A stretch of 64,000 nucleotides of DNA. Source: Arcobacter aquimarinus (GTDB lineage: Bacteria > Campylobacterota > Campylobacteria > Campylobacterales > Arcobacteraceae). A program made the position numbers and the translations under genes. Location: NCBI RefSeq assembly GCF_013177635.1, contig NZ_CP030944.1, positions 2,170,001-2,234,000 of the forward strand. Reading direction: 5' to 3'. Numbering within the stretch: position 1 is the stretch's first letter; every line of letters starts with the position of its first letter. The notes under the pieces are model-generated. The model saw nothing but the letters and a program-made list of their open reading frames with translations, was not told where the DNA came from and did no database searches. Below, piece after piece: positions 24,403 to 32,728 of the stretch.

Positions 24403-25884
24403 ATGAATTTTATTGAAACAAGAGGAAATGATGGAATTAAACCAATTGAAGTACCATTTAGTGAAGCAATACTAAACCCAAGTACTTCTTTTGGAGGATT
24501 ATATGTACCAAAAGAACTACCTAAACTAGAAGACAACTTTATTTTAAATCATGTTAATTCTTCATATAAAGAGTTAGCATATGATATTTTAAAAGCTTTT
24601 GAAATTGATATTGATGAAAATGAAATTAAAAAAGCTTTAGATTTATATGACAATTTTGATAATGCTTCAAATCCTTGTCCTATAGTTAAAGTTAAAGATG
24701 ATTTATTTGTTCATGAACAATATCATGGACCAACTCGAGCTTTTAAAGATATGGCATTACAACCTTTTGGTTCAATTTTGAGTTCAATTGCAAAAAAAAG
24801 AGATGAAAAATATTTAATTCTTGCTGCAACATCAGGTGATACAGGACCAGCAGCCTTAAATACTTTTAAAAATAAAGAAAATATTCAAGTAGTTTGTTTA
24901 TATCCAGATGGAGGAACTAGCGATGTTCAAAGACTTCAAATGGTTTGTGAAGATGGAAAAAATTTAAAAGTTTTAGGAATTAAAGGAAACTTCGATGATG
25001 CACAAAGTGCTTTAAAAAATTTACTTGCTTCTAAAACTTTTAAAGAAGAATTAGAAAAAGATAATATCAAACTAAGTGCTGCAAATTCTGTAAACTTTGG
25101 GAGAATCATATTTCAAATAATTTATCATTTTTGGTCGTACATACAACTTTTAAAACAAAATGAAATCACTTTTGGTGAAAAAATTTATTTAGTAGTTCCA
25201 AGTGGAAATTTTGGAAATGTTTTAGGAGCATTCTACGCTCAAGAAATGGGGCTTCCAATCGAAAAACTTTTAGTTGCTTCTAATGAAAACAATATTTTAA
25301 CTCAATGGATAAACACAGGTATTTATGATATTAGAGGGAAAGAATTAAAACTTACAAAATCTCCTGCTATGGATATTTTAAAATCATCAAATATAGAAAG
25401 AGTAATATATTCACTTTTTGGAGCAAAAAGAACAAAAGAACTAATGGAAGATTTAAATAGTAACAATATTTTTAAAATGAGTGAAAGTGAAACAAAAGCA
25501 TTACAAAAATATTTTTCTGCAGTTTTTTCAGATGATACTTTTGGAACAAAAAAAATAAAAGAATTTTTAGATAATGGATATTTGATGGATCCACATACTG
25601 CAACTTGTATAAAAGCTTATGAAGAGTTAAAAGAAAAACCTCTAAAAACTGTTATTTATTCAACAGCAGAGTGGACAAAATTCTCTCCTACAGTTTTAAA
25701 TGCTTTAAATCAAAATGCTGAGAAATACACTGATAAAGATGCATTAGAAGAGATATCTACAAAATATGATGCATTTTTACCTCAAAGTATTAAAGAATTA
25801 TTTAATGCTAAAATTAATCACTCTTTAGTTATTGAAAAAGAAGAAATCGAATCTGAAATTGTAAATTTTATTAGAAAATCATAA
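24403..25884 (+). CDS. thrC: Threonine synthase
   Basis: A PLP enzyme converting O-phospho-L-homoserine to threonine. The 493 residues are of the long class with the N-terminal FIETRGNDG segment, the Schiff-base Lys in GPTRAFKDMALQ (about residue 113), ATSGDTGPAAL for phosphate/PLP binding, ANSVNFGRI and VPSGNFGNVLGA. AAGGA lies just before ATG. It shares an operon with argB. Homoserine kinase (thrB) is about 26 kb away on the other strand. A 13-bp hairpin encloses the stop. Confidence 0.95.
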   Translation: MNFIETRGNDGIKPIEVPFSEAILNPSTSFGGLYVPKELPKLEDNFILNHVNSSYKELAYDILKAFEIDIDENEIKKALDLYDNFDNASNPCPIVKVKDDLFVHEQYHGPTRAFKDMALQPFGSILSSIAKKRDEKYLILAATSGDTGPAALNTFKNKENIQVVCLYPDGGTSDVQRLQMVCEDGKNLKVLGIKGNFDDAQSALKNLLASKTFKEELEKDNIKLSAANSVNFGRIIFQIIYHFWSYIQLLKQNEITFGEKIYLVVPSGNFGNVLGAFYAQEMGLPIEKLLVASNENNILTQWINTGIYDIRGKELKLTKSPAMDILKSSNIERVIYSLFGAKRTKELMEDLNSNNIFKMSESETKALQKYFSAVFSDDTFGTKKIKEFLDNGYLMDPHTATCIKAYEELKEKPLKTVIYSTAEWTKFSPTVLNALNQNAEKYTDKDALEEISTKYDAFLPQSIKELFNAKINHSLVIEKEEIESEIVNFIRKS

Positions 25885-25897
25885 GATTTTCTAATAA
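25868..25897 (+). terminator. Terminator hairpin of thrC
   Basis: TTATTAGAAAATC (25868-25880) pairs perfectly with 25885-25897 around ATAA, which holds the thrC stop codon. No T-run follows. Confidence 0.55.
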
Positions 25898-25967
25898 TTA
25901 AATTAACCTTAATCTATTAATCTCTGTGTAAAAAATTCACAAAAAATCCTAGAAAAACTATACTTTA

Positions 25968-25979
25968 TGACTAAAGTCA
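25968..25979. promoter_or_regulatory. FNR-family-like dyad upstream of petABC
   Basis: TGACTAAAGTCA is TGAC-N4-GTCA, with one further A before it and one after. Its centre (25973.5) is about 41 bp upstream of the start predicted from the TATAAT at 26003-26008, the usual place for a class II CRP/FNR activator. Confidence 0.4.
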
Positions 25980-26002
25980 ATACATTTTAAGAATTTTCAT
26001 AA

Positions 26003-26008
26003 TATAAT
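26003..26008 (+). promoter_or_regulatory. -10 box of petABC
   Basis: TATAAT, 35 bp before the petA ATG; an AAGGAAG ribosome site follows. Confidence 0.6.
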
Positions 26009-26043
26009 AGCCCAATTCTAAATTTAAAAAAAGGAAGCCAAAA

Positions 26044-26544
26044 ATGTCTAAAGAAACAAATAGACGAGATTTTCTTGGTTATTCATTTGCTGCAGTTGCT
26101 GCAGTAGGTGGTGCTGCGTCTCTTGTTGGAATGAAACAAGCTTGGGATCCACTTCCAAGCGTACTTGCTGGTGGATTTACAGAGATTGATTTAAGTGCTG
26201 TGAAAGCTGGTGAGCCAGAAACTTTTACATGGAGAGGGAAACCTATCTTTATACTAAAAAAAACTGCTGAAATGGAAAATAGTAGTAGGGATTTAGTAAT
26301 TGGTCAAGATAGATTTACAGTTGCTATTGGACTTTGTACACACCTAGGATGTATTCCTGCGTGGAAAAAAGACAAATGGAAATGTGCATGTCACGGTGGT
26401 GAATTTAATGCGAGTGCTAAACAAACTTTTGGACCACCACCAAGACCTCTTGATTTACCTCCATTTGAAGTTAAAGGAACGACAATAGTTCTTGGAAACG
26501 AAGGTCCTGAATACAAACAAATCGCTGCTGCGATGATGGCATAA
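26044..26544 (+). CDS. petA: Ubiquinol-cytochrome c reductase Rieske subunit
   Basis: The Rieske [2Fe-2S] subunit of the bc1 complex, which takes electrons from quinol on the periplasmic side. A twin-arginine signal/anchor opens the protein (NRRDFLGYSF then a hydrophobic stretch, about 7-30). Cluster ligands are the Cys and His of CTHLGC and of CACHGGEF (about residues 98-103 and 117-124), followed by the GPPPRPLD loop. It has 166 residues. It leads petABC, with 10 bp to petB, and has a promoter with a dyad upstream that suggests control by oxygen or redox state. Confidence 0.96.
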   Translation: MSKETNRRDFLGYSFAAVAAVGGAASLVGMKQAWDPLPSVLAGGFTEIDLSAVKAGEPETFTWRGKPIFILKKTAEMENSSRDLVIGQDRFTVAIGLCTHLGCIPAWKKDKWKCACHGGEFNASAKQTFGPPPRPLDLPPFEVKGTTIVLGNEGPEYKQIAAAMMA

Positions 26545-26554
26545 GGAGTTATTA

Positions 26555-27805
26555 ATGGCAAAATTTGAAAAAGCTAACTCTGTTGGTGAATGGTTAGATC
26601 AAAGATTAAATCTAACTACATTCAACAAAGTTATGATGACTGAATATTGGATTCCAAAAGATATTAATTTCTTATGGGCGATGGGTGTTTTATTAGCTAC
26701 TACATTTGGTATTTTAGTAGTTTCTGGAATTTTCTTAATGATGTATTATAAGCCAGATGTTGCATTAGCATTTGATTCAGTTAACTATACTATTATGCAA
26801 GAAGTTGCTTTTGGTTGGTTATTTAGACATATGCATGGGGTTGCTGCTTCTGTTGTATTCTTAATTATTTATATTCACATGTTTACAGGTATCTACTATG
26901 GTTCTTATAAACAAGGTAGAGAAATGATTTGGATTTCAGGTATGTTATTATTTATGACATTCTCTGCTGCTGGATTCTCTGGATATATGTTACCTTGGGG
27001 ACAAATGTCTTACTGGGCTGCAATGGTTATTACAAACCTTTTTGGTGGTGTTCCAGTTATTGGTGATGCATTAGTTGTATGGATTAGAGGTGACTTTAAC
27101 GTTGCTGATGCTACTTTAACTAGATTCTTTATGTTACACGTATTCTTATTACCAATTGTTATCATGGGATTAATTGGTTTACACTTCTATACATTAAGAA
27201 TTCCTCACGTAAATAATCAATCTTCTGAAGATATTGATTTTGATGCTGAAGCTGAAAAATATTTAAGTGGAAATAAAAAAGAGTCAAAAGTTATTCCTTT
27301 CTGGCCTGTATTTATTTCTAAAGATTTAGCTGTACTTGGTATATTCTTAATTTTCTATTTCTATTTAGTATTCTTCCATTATAACTTTGCTATGGATCCA
27401 GTTAACTTTGATCCAGCAGATCCAATGGTAACACCTGCACACATTTACCCTGAATGGTATTTCTTATGGTCATATGAAGTATTAAGAGGATTCTTCTTTG
27501 ATATTGCTGGAGTTAGTGCTTTTGATATTGGATTAATTGCTTTTGCTTTTGCAAATGGTATTTTCCTAGTATTACCATGGTTAGATAGAGATCCAAAAAT
27601 CTTACCAGCACACAAAAGACCTATATTCTTTATTTGGTTCTGGATTTTAATGATAGATTTAATTGTGTTAACAGTTTATGGAAAACTTCCTCCAACAGGA
27701 ACAAATGCATGGGTTGGATTCTACTCAGCTGTTGCATTTATTTTACTATTCGTAATACTTCCAATAGTTACGAAAATTGATGCTAAAAGAAGGGGATCAC
27801 TATGA
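26555..27805 (+). CDS. petB: Ubiquinol-cytochrome c reductase cytochrome b
   Basis: The membrane core of the bc1 complex, carrying both b hemes and both quinone sites. The 416 residues hold eight or more hydrophobic helices. Heme-ligand histidines are in GWLFRHMHGVAASVVFLIIYIHMF and in RFFMLHVFLLPIVIMGLIGLHFY. The quinol-oxidation PEWY motif is present as YPEWYFLWSYEVLRG. A GYMLPWGQMSYWAAMVITNLFG segment (the cd1 region) is also clear. Its stop overlaps the petC ATG. Confidence 0.97.
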   Translation: MAKFEKANSVGEWLDQRLNLTTFNKVMMTEYWIPKDINFLWAMGVLLATTFGILVVSGIFLMMYYKPDVALAFDSVNYTIMQEVAFGWLFRHMHGVAASVVFLIIYIHMFTGIYYGSYKQGREMIWISGMLLFMTFSAAGFSGYMLPWGQMSYWAAMVITNLFGGVPVIGDALVVWIRGDFNVADATLTRFFMLHVFLLPIVIMGLIGLHFYTLRIPHVNNQSSEDIDFDAEAEKYLSGNKKESKVIPFWPVFISKDLAVLGIFLIFYFYLVFFHYNFAMDPVNFDPADPMVTPAHIYPEWYFLWSYEVLRGFFFDIAGVSAFDIGLIAFAFANGIFLVLPWLDRDPKILPAHKRPIFFIWFWILMIDLIVLTVYGKLPPTGTNAWVGFYSAVAFILLFVILPIVTKIDAKRRGSL

Positions 27806-28686
27806 GAGAATTAAAAATTTTAGCAGTAGTAGTAGCATTAACGCTTATTACTTACTGGGGAGTAGAACCATTTGCTCACTCACAAATGCATCCTCACGTA
27901 GCACCTGCAGATTTTAAATTTAATGATGTTCAAGAAGATATCAAAGATATTAAAGCACTAAAAGGTGATGCTGCAAATGGTGAAGTATTAGTTACAGCAA
28001 ATTGTACTGCTTGTCACTCAATTGAAGCTAAAGGATTTCCTCAATTAATGGATAATGCAAGTGCTGGTGCAGCATATGGTGTTACACCTCCTGATTTAGG
28101 TACTTCTGGAAAACTTTATAATGAAGATTATTTAGCTGCATTTATCAAAAATCCTGCTAAAGCTTCAAAAGTTGAACATAAATTTGTTGATGGTAGAGCT
28201 CATCCAATGCCTAATTATGACTGGATGCAACCACAAGAAATTGCTGATATGGTAGCTTTCTTAAAATCTATTGCTCCAAAAGAAATGACTAATAAAGAAG
28301 TATATACTAATGCTTGTCAAAGATGTCATAGTATTAAATATGGTGATATGAAAGGTGGCTCTATGGCTGCATTCACATCAGATGCTGATATTAAAAAATA
28401 TATGGGTAAATTGCCACCTGATTTATCTCAATATATTAGAAGTAGAGGTGAGTCTTACTTAACTACATTCATAAATAATCCTCAAAAACACCTAGAAGGT
28501 ACAGCAATGCCTAGAGTTGGATTAAATGAAGAAGCTCAGGCTCAAGTTGTAGCTTATTTACAAGAAGTTGGTGATTCTAAAAAAGCTCAAAGAGAAGAAT
28601 TAGGTCCTAAATTCTTAATTTATTTTGTGATTTTTGCAATCTTTGCATTCTTATGGAAAGCAAGTAAATGGAGAGATGTTCATTAA
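27802..28686 (+). CDS. petC: Di-heme cytochrome c1 subunit of bc1 complex
   Basis: The 294-residue cytochrome c subunit of the bc1 complex. Two covalent heme sites are visible, CTACHS (about residue 69) and CQRCHS (about 173). An N-terminal hydrophobic stretch and a C-terminal membrane anchor (FLIYFVIFAIFAFLWKAS) hold it in the membrane, facing the periplasm. Two hemes rather than one is the form known in epsilon-group bacteria. It overlaps petB by 4 bp. A hairpin at its stop separates it from the following cytochrome gene. Confidence 0.94.
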   Translation: MRELKILAVVVALTLITYWGVEPFAHSQMHPHVAPADFKFNDVQEDIKDIKALKGDAANGEVLVTANCTACHSIEAKGFPQLMDNASAGAAYGVTPPDLGTSGKLYNEDYLAAFIKNPAKASKVEHKFVDGRAHPMPNYDWMQPQEIADMVAFLKSIAPKEMTNKEVYTNACQRCHSIKYGDMKGGSMAAFTSDADIKKYMGKLPPDLSQYIRSRGESYLTTFINNPQKHLEGTAMPRVGLNEEAQAQVVAYLQEVGDSKKAQREELGPKFLIYFVIFAIFAFLWKASKWRDVH

Positions 28687-28698
28687 GAACATCTCTTT
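28672..28698 (+). terminator. Hairpin between petC and cytochrome gene
   Basis: AGAGATGTTC (28672-28681) pairs with GAACATCTCT (28687-28696) around ATTAA, which holds the petC stop, and ends in TTT. It lies 23 bp before the next ATG, so it may only reduce read-through. Confidence 0.55.
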
Positions 28699-28718
28699 AT
28701 AAATAATAGGAGATAATA

Positions 28719-29114
28719 ATGAAATTAGTTAAAATTTTAGTAGCGTCAGCTTTATTAGTTGCAGCTGCAAACGCAAATGATGTTATGCAAAAATCTATGT
28801 CAATTATGGAAAAGGGTATGACTCAAATCCAACAAGGTTTTTTAAATAACAATCTTCAATTAATTAAAGATGGTGCAAAACTTGTAAAAGAAGGTAATGA
28901 GCTATTTTCTGATAAAAAAGTAATAGCTTCATATTTACCAGATAACAAAAAACATATGGCAAATGTTGCTGAAAATGCTTCAAAAAGAATTGCTCTAGAT
29001 ATTAATGTTTTAGAATTAAATTTAGATGATAAAGCATATGTAAATGCTGCAAATGCATACTCTGATATGTTAAATGCATGTTCTAGCTGTCACTCTATAG
29101 TTAGAAATTGGTAA
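28719..29114 (+). CDS. Periplasmic cytochrome c, c'-like
   Basis: A 131-residue exported protein with a Sec signal peptide (KLVKILVASALLVAAANAN, cut after ANA) and one heme site, CSSCH, close to the C-terminus (about residues 122-126). A mostly helical body and C-terminal heme motif are the pattern of class II (cytochrome c'-like) four-helix bundles. It follows petABC after 32 bp with AGGAG before the ATG, so it may pass electrons from the bc1 complex, or bind gases such as NO as c' proteins can; the role is inferred. A strong hairpin follows. Confidence 0.82.
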   Translation: MKLVKILVASALLVAAANANDVMQKSMSIMEKGMTQIQQGFLNNNLQLIKDGAKLVKEGNELFSDKKVIASYLPDNKKHMANVAENASKRIALDINVLELNLDDKAYVNAANAYSDMLNACSSCHSIVRNW

Positions 29115-29121
29115 GAATTTG

Positions 29122-29153
29122 AAAGAAGATAAATTAAATTTATCTTCTTTTTT
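29122..29153. terminator. Bidirectional terminator
   Basis: AAAGAAGATAAAT (29122-29134) and ATTTATCTTCTTT (29138-29150) form a 13-bp stem with a 3-nt loop, then TTT. It serves the cytochrome gene and the convergent rsmE. Confidence 0.8.
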
Positions 29154-29823
29154 ATAAAATAATTTTAGAACAAGCTGATAATACAGCTGTCTCAGAACGA
29201 AGTATCAAATTAGAATTGAATCCCACAATAAAATCTTTATCAAATTTATCTCTTTCATTATTTGAAAAACCACCTTCACAACCAACAACTATAGTTTTAA
29301 TTTCATCTTTTTTTTCATCAATTGAAGTTTTAGAAAAATCTAAAAAATATATATCTTGATTTTTAGAAATAAATTCATTTAAATTTTTATAAATATCAAG
29401 TTTAATAATATCAGAACGTCCACATTGACATGAAGAATTGATTAAAATTTTCTCAAGTTTCTCAATATTTATTTTGAAATTTTTTTGTGAATAATCACTG
29501 TAAATAAAACTTATTCTATCAACTCCAATTTCATTCAAAGAAGCTATATATTTTTCAACTGTTTTTGGATCAATTACACACCATCCAATATGAAGCGATT
29601 TATTATTAATCAAAATTTTCTTTTCACTATTTAAAAGATTCAAAATTGCCTTTTTCTTATCTATTAAAATAATTTTATATAAATACAAATTCTCATCTTT
29701 TAAATTCCTAAAATATATCTCATCATCAATTTTATGTCGTCTTGCTTTTATTAAATAATTATAAACATCATCTTTTATCTCAAGAATATTTTCACCACAA
29801 AATTCATCATAAGTAAATTGCAT
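29152..29823 (-). CDS. rsmE: 16S rRNA (uracil-1498-N3)-methyltransferase
   Basis: RsmE methylates N3 of U1498 in 16S rRNA using S-adenosylmethionine. The 223 residues contain an N-terminal PUA-like part (YLIKARRHKIDDEIYF) and a SPOUT knot with VGCEGGFSNNERDKF (about 180-195) and LRSETAVLSA near the C-terminus, both family hallmarks. The body is less conserved than usual. It starts exactly where the neighbouring membrane protein ends (one-base overlap), so both are on one transcript. Confidence 0.9.
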   Translation of the reverse strand: MQFTYDEFCGENILEIKDDVYNYLIKARRHKIDDEIYFRNLKDENLYLYKIILIDKKKAILNLLNSEKKILINNKSLHIGWCVIDPKTVEKYIASLNEIGVDRISFIYSDYSQKNFKINIEKLEKILINSSCQCGRSDIIKLDIYKNLNEFISKNQDIYFLDFSKTSIDEKKDEIKTIVVGCEGGFSNNERDKFDKDFIVGFNSNLILRSETAVLSACSKIIL

Positions 29824-30227
29824 TAAAACACCTTACTTATAATATAAACTAAAACTAAAACCATAATCTCTATAGTATAAATTTTTTTTGCATAAACAAA
29901 AAAATCATTTTGTAGTTCAATTTGATCACTTTTAATAATTCTCATCTTTTTATATCTTTTTATCTCGATTACTAATAAAAATATTGAAGCAGGAATCATT
30001 AAAGCAATTGTAAAACTAAAAACTTGTGCATAAAATGCAACAATTGTTCCTGTGTAAATAACTATCGCATTTGTTAAATGATATAAAGGTGTCATAAACC
30101 TCAATCTTTTTGCTAAAACTATAAAACTTTTTACCTTTATAACTGAATATAAATTAAATAACATGATTGCTAAGAAAAAATATATTGTATATACATGTGT
30201 TTGAACTGCACTTTGCATTAATTCCAT
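29823..30227 (-). CDS. Small membrane protein of unknown function
   Basis: A 134-residue protein with four hydrophobic segments (about 13-31, 47-67, 70-88 and 115-132) separated by basic loops (KRLRFM, KRYKKMR). This predicts an inner-membrane four-helix protein. I do not recognise a named family. It shares one base with rsmE and is divergent from moeA. A Met-rich opening (MELMQSAVQTH) begins at an ATG at 30227. Confidence 0.75.
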   Translation of the reverse strand: MELMQSAVQTHVYTIYFFLAIMLFNLYSVIKVKSFIVLAKRLRFMTPLYHLTNAIVIYTGTIVAFYAQVFSFTIALMIPASIFLLVIEIKRYKKMRIIKSDQIELQNDFFVYAKKIYTIEIMVLVLVYIISKVF

Positions 30228-30307
30228 ACTTGTTTATCTCACTTTTAAGAATTTTTGGTATTATATCTAACTTGTCATAAGTTTTTAATTTTTGAAAAAG
30301 GTGTAAT

Positions 30308-31531
30308 ATGGCTACAACAATGCAAAATACATTAGATATTCTATATGGTTTAAATCTAAAAATTAATTATGAAATTTTACCTATTGAAAACTCTTTAGAT
30401 AGAGTTTGTGCAGAAGATATTTATGCAAAAAGCTTTTTACCAAAATTTAATAATTCAGCAATGGATGGATACGCTTTAATTTATGAAGATAAAGATAATG
30501 AATTAAAAGTAATAGATACTATTCTTGCAGGTGATAACAATAATAAATTATTAGAAAAAAATTCTTGTATTAAAATCATGACTGGTGCTAAAATACCAGA
30601 AAATGCAACAGCTATTATTCCTAAAGAAGAGACTATAGAACTAAATGACAATAAAATAAAAATATTAAAAAATATTAAAAAATTTCAACATATTAGATAT
30701 ATTGGTGAAGATATACAAAAAAATGAAATTCTAATAAAAAAAGGTGAAAATGTAAATTTTTCCAAAATCACCCTACTTTCAAGTCAAGGAATTTCACATA
30801 TTAAAGTTTTCAAAAAACCAAAAGTTATTGTTTTTGCAAGTGGAGAAGAATTAAAACTTCATTATGAAAAGATTGAAGATTATCAAATTTATAATTCTAA
30901 CACTCCAACATTTGTTGCAAGAACAAAAGAATTAGGTTGTCAAGTAAATTTTATTGGTCAAGCACAAGATAATGTAGAATCTATAAAAGAATTAATCCAA
31001 AATTCTTTAGATGCAGATTTAATAATAACTTCAGGTGGAGTTTCTGTAGGAGATGCTGATTTTACAAAAGAATCTTTCTTGCAACTAAATTTTGAGACAA
31101 TAATTAATGGTATTGATATAAAACCAGGGAAACCTACAATTTTTGGTAAAATCAATGATACATTTATCTTAAATTTACCAGGTAATCCACTAGCTGCTTC
31201 ATTGATTTTTGAATTATTTGGGAAAATTATAGTTCAAAAATTATTAGGTGCAACAAATTTTTACCATAACTTTATTTATGGAAAATTAAAAGAAAATTTT
31301 ACTACAAAAAAAGGTAAAACAACAATAATTCCAGGTTTTTTTGATGGAGAGTATTTTGAAATATCAGAAAAAAGATCAGCTGGAATGGTGTCAACTTTAA
31401 GTTCATGTAATTCTATGCTTGTGTTAAATAGTGATGTTGAAAATTTAAAAAAAGATAATTTAGTAAAAATCTTACCTATTGATTGGAAATTTTTTACAGA
31501 TATAAAAAAGGATTTTTTAACAAATGAATAA
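30308..31531 (+). CDS. moeA: Molybdopterin molybdenumtransferase
   Basis: MoeA inserts molybdate into adenylated molybdopterin to complete molybdenum cofactor. The 407 residues show NNSAMDGYA (about 49-57), IMTGAKIPENATAIIPKE, the MogA-like SGGVSVGDADF with the catalytic acidic residue, and LPGNPLAASL. An AAAGG precedes the ATG. It overlaps queC by 8 bp, an unusual pairing of cofactor and queuosine genes that implies one transcript. Confidence 0.95.
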   Translation: MATTMQNTLDILYGLNLKINYEILPIENSLDRVCAEDIYAKSFLPKFNNSAMDGYALIYEDKDNELKVIDTILAGDNNNKLLEKNSCIKIMTGAKIPENATAIIPKEETIELNDNKIKILKNIKKFQHIRYIGEDIQKNEILIKKGENVNFSKITLLSSQGISHIKVFKKPKVIVFASGEELKLHYEKIEDYQIYNSNTPTFVARTKELGCQVNFIGQAQDNVESIKELIQNSLDADLIITSGGVSVGDADFTKESFLQLNFETIINGIDIKPGKPTIFGKINDTFILNLPGNPLAASLIFELFGKIIVQKLLGATNFYHNFIYGKLKENFTTKKGKTTIIPGFFDGEYFEISEKRSAGMVSTLSSCNSMLVLNSDVENLKKDNLVKILPIDWKFFTDIKKDFLTNE

Positions 31532-32195
31532 AAAAGCAATATGTATTTTAAGTGGAGGAATGGATTCTACTCTTGCTTCATATATGGCAAAAAAAGATGG
31601 TTATGAAATTATTGCTGTTCACTTTAATTACGGACAAAGAACAGAAAATAGAGAATTAAAAGCATTTAGAGATATTTGTGATGATTTAAAAATTTTAGAA
31701 AAATATGAAATTGATATACCATTTTTCACACAAATTGGAGCTAGTGCTTTAACAGATAAAAATATAGATATTCCAACAAATGGTATTGAAGCAGGTGTTC
31801 CAATAACTTATGTACCATTTAGAAATGGAATTTTTCTTTCAATTACAGCTGCAATTGCTGAAAAAGAAGGAGCAACAGCTATGTATATTGGTGTTGTTCA
31901 AGAAGATAGTTCGGGATATCCTGACTGTACTGATGATTTTATTAACAAAATGAAAAAAGCTATAAATCAAGGAACAAAAGAGGATACTCATATTGATATT
32001 GTTACTCCATTAGTACACTTGAGTAAAGCACAAATTGTTGAAGAAGCTATTAGATTAAATGTTCCTCTTGAGCATACTTGGTCTTGTTATAAAGAAGAAG
32101 AGTTTGCTTGCGGAGTTTGTGACTCTTGTAGATTAAGATTAAATGGATTTAAAGTTGCAAATCAAATAGATCCAATTCCTTATAAAGGTTTATAA
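31524..32195 (+). CDS. queC: 7-cyano-7-deazaguanine synthase
   Basis: QueC makes preQ0 from 7-carboxy-7-deazaguanine, ammonia and ATP on the queuosine path. The 223 residues begin with the PP-loop CILSGGMDSTLASY. A zinc site is formed by four cysteines in SCYKEEEFACGVCDSCRLR (about 190-208). GEDSSGYPDCT-type substrate residues are present as QEDSSGYPDCTDDF. It overlaps moeA by 8 bp and queD by one base. Together with queD and queE it covers three consecutive steps of preQ0 synthesis. Confidence 0.96.
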   Translation: MNKKAICILSGGMDSTLASYMAKKDGYEIIAVHFNYGQRTENRELKAFRDICDDLKILEKYEIDIPFFTQIGASALTDKNIDIPTNGIEAGVPITYVPFRNGIFLSITAAIAEKEGATAMYIGVVQEDSSGYPDCTDDFINKMKKAINQGTKEDTHIDIVTPLVHLSKAQIVEEAIRLNVPLEHTWSCYKEEEFACGVCDSCRLRLNGFKVANQIDPIPYKGL

Positions 32196-32728
32196 TGCAT
32201 TGGAAAATTTCAAAAGAATTTGAGTTTTGTTATGGACATAGAGTATGGTCTCAGACTTTAAATACTGAATTTTCTTTAGATGGTTGTTTAAAATGTAGAC
32301 ATTTACACGGTCATCAAGGAAAAATTTTAGTTTATTTAGAAGCTTCTGAGTTAAAAGATGGAATGGTAACAGATTTTAAACATCTAAATTGGTTTAAACA
32401 ATTTATTGATGATGTCCTTGACCATAAATTTATTTTAGATATTAATGACCCACTGTTTAATACATTACTTCCAAATGTTAAAAAAGATGAACTAATTAAA
32501 TTTGATGAAAATTACTATTTAGTAGATTTGACAAAATTCAAAGATGATGAAATTCATATTAAAGAGCTTTATGAAGGTTATGTTTTAGTTGATTTTGTAC
32601 CAACAAGTGAGAATTTATCAGCATGGTTTTTAAAAATTGTTCAAAAAAAAATGGATAAATTAAATATAAAAGTTTCTCATATAGAATTTTTAGAGACTCC
32701 AAAAAGTAAAAGTACTTTTTATGCTTGA
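32195..32728 (+). CDS. queD: 6-carboxytetrahydropterin synthase
   Basis: QueD converts dihydroneopterin triphosphate to 6-carboxy-5,6,7,8-tetrahydropterin. The 177 residues, longer than the common 120-130, keep the hallmark C-x3-H-G-H (C34, H38, H40) with the first zinc His at H15 (FCYGHRVW), a D-H pair in DVLDHKFILD, and a Glu in the C-terminal HIEFLET. The extra length comes from insertions in the middle (about 85-125). It overlaps queC by one base and queE by 8 bp. Confidence 0.93.
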   Translation: MHWKISKEFEFCYGHRVWSQTLNTEFSLDGCLKCRHLHGHQGKILVYLEASELKDGMVTDFKHLNWFKQFIDDVLDHKFILDINDPLFNTLLPNVKKDELIKFDENYYLVDLTKFKDDEIHIKELYEGYVLVDFVPTSENLSAWFLKIVQKKMDKLNIKVSHIEFLETPKSKSTFYA

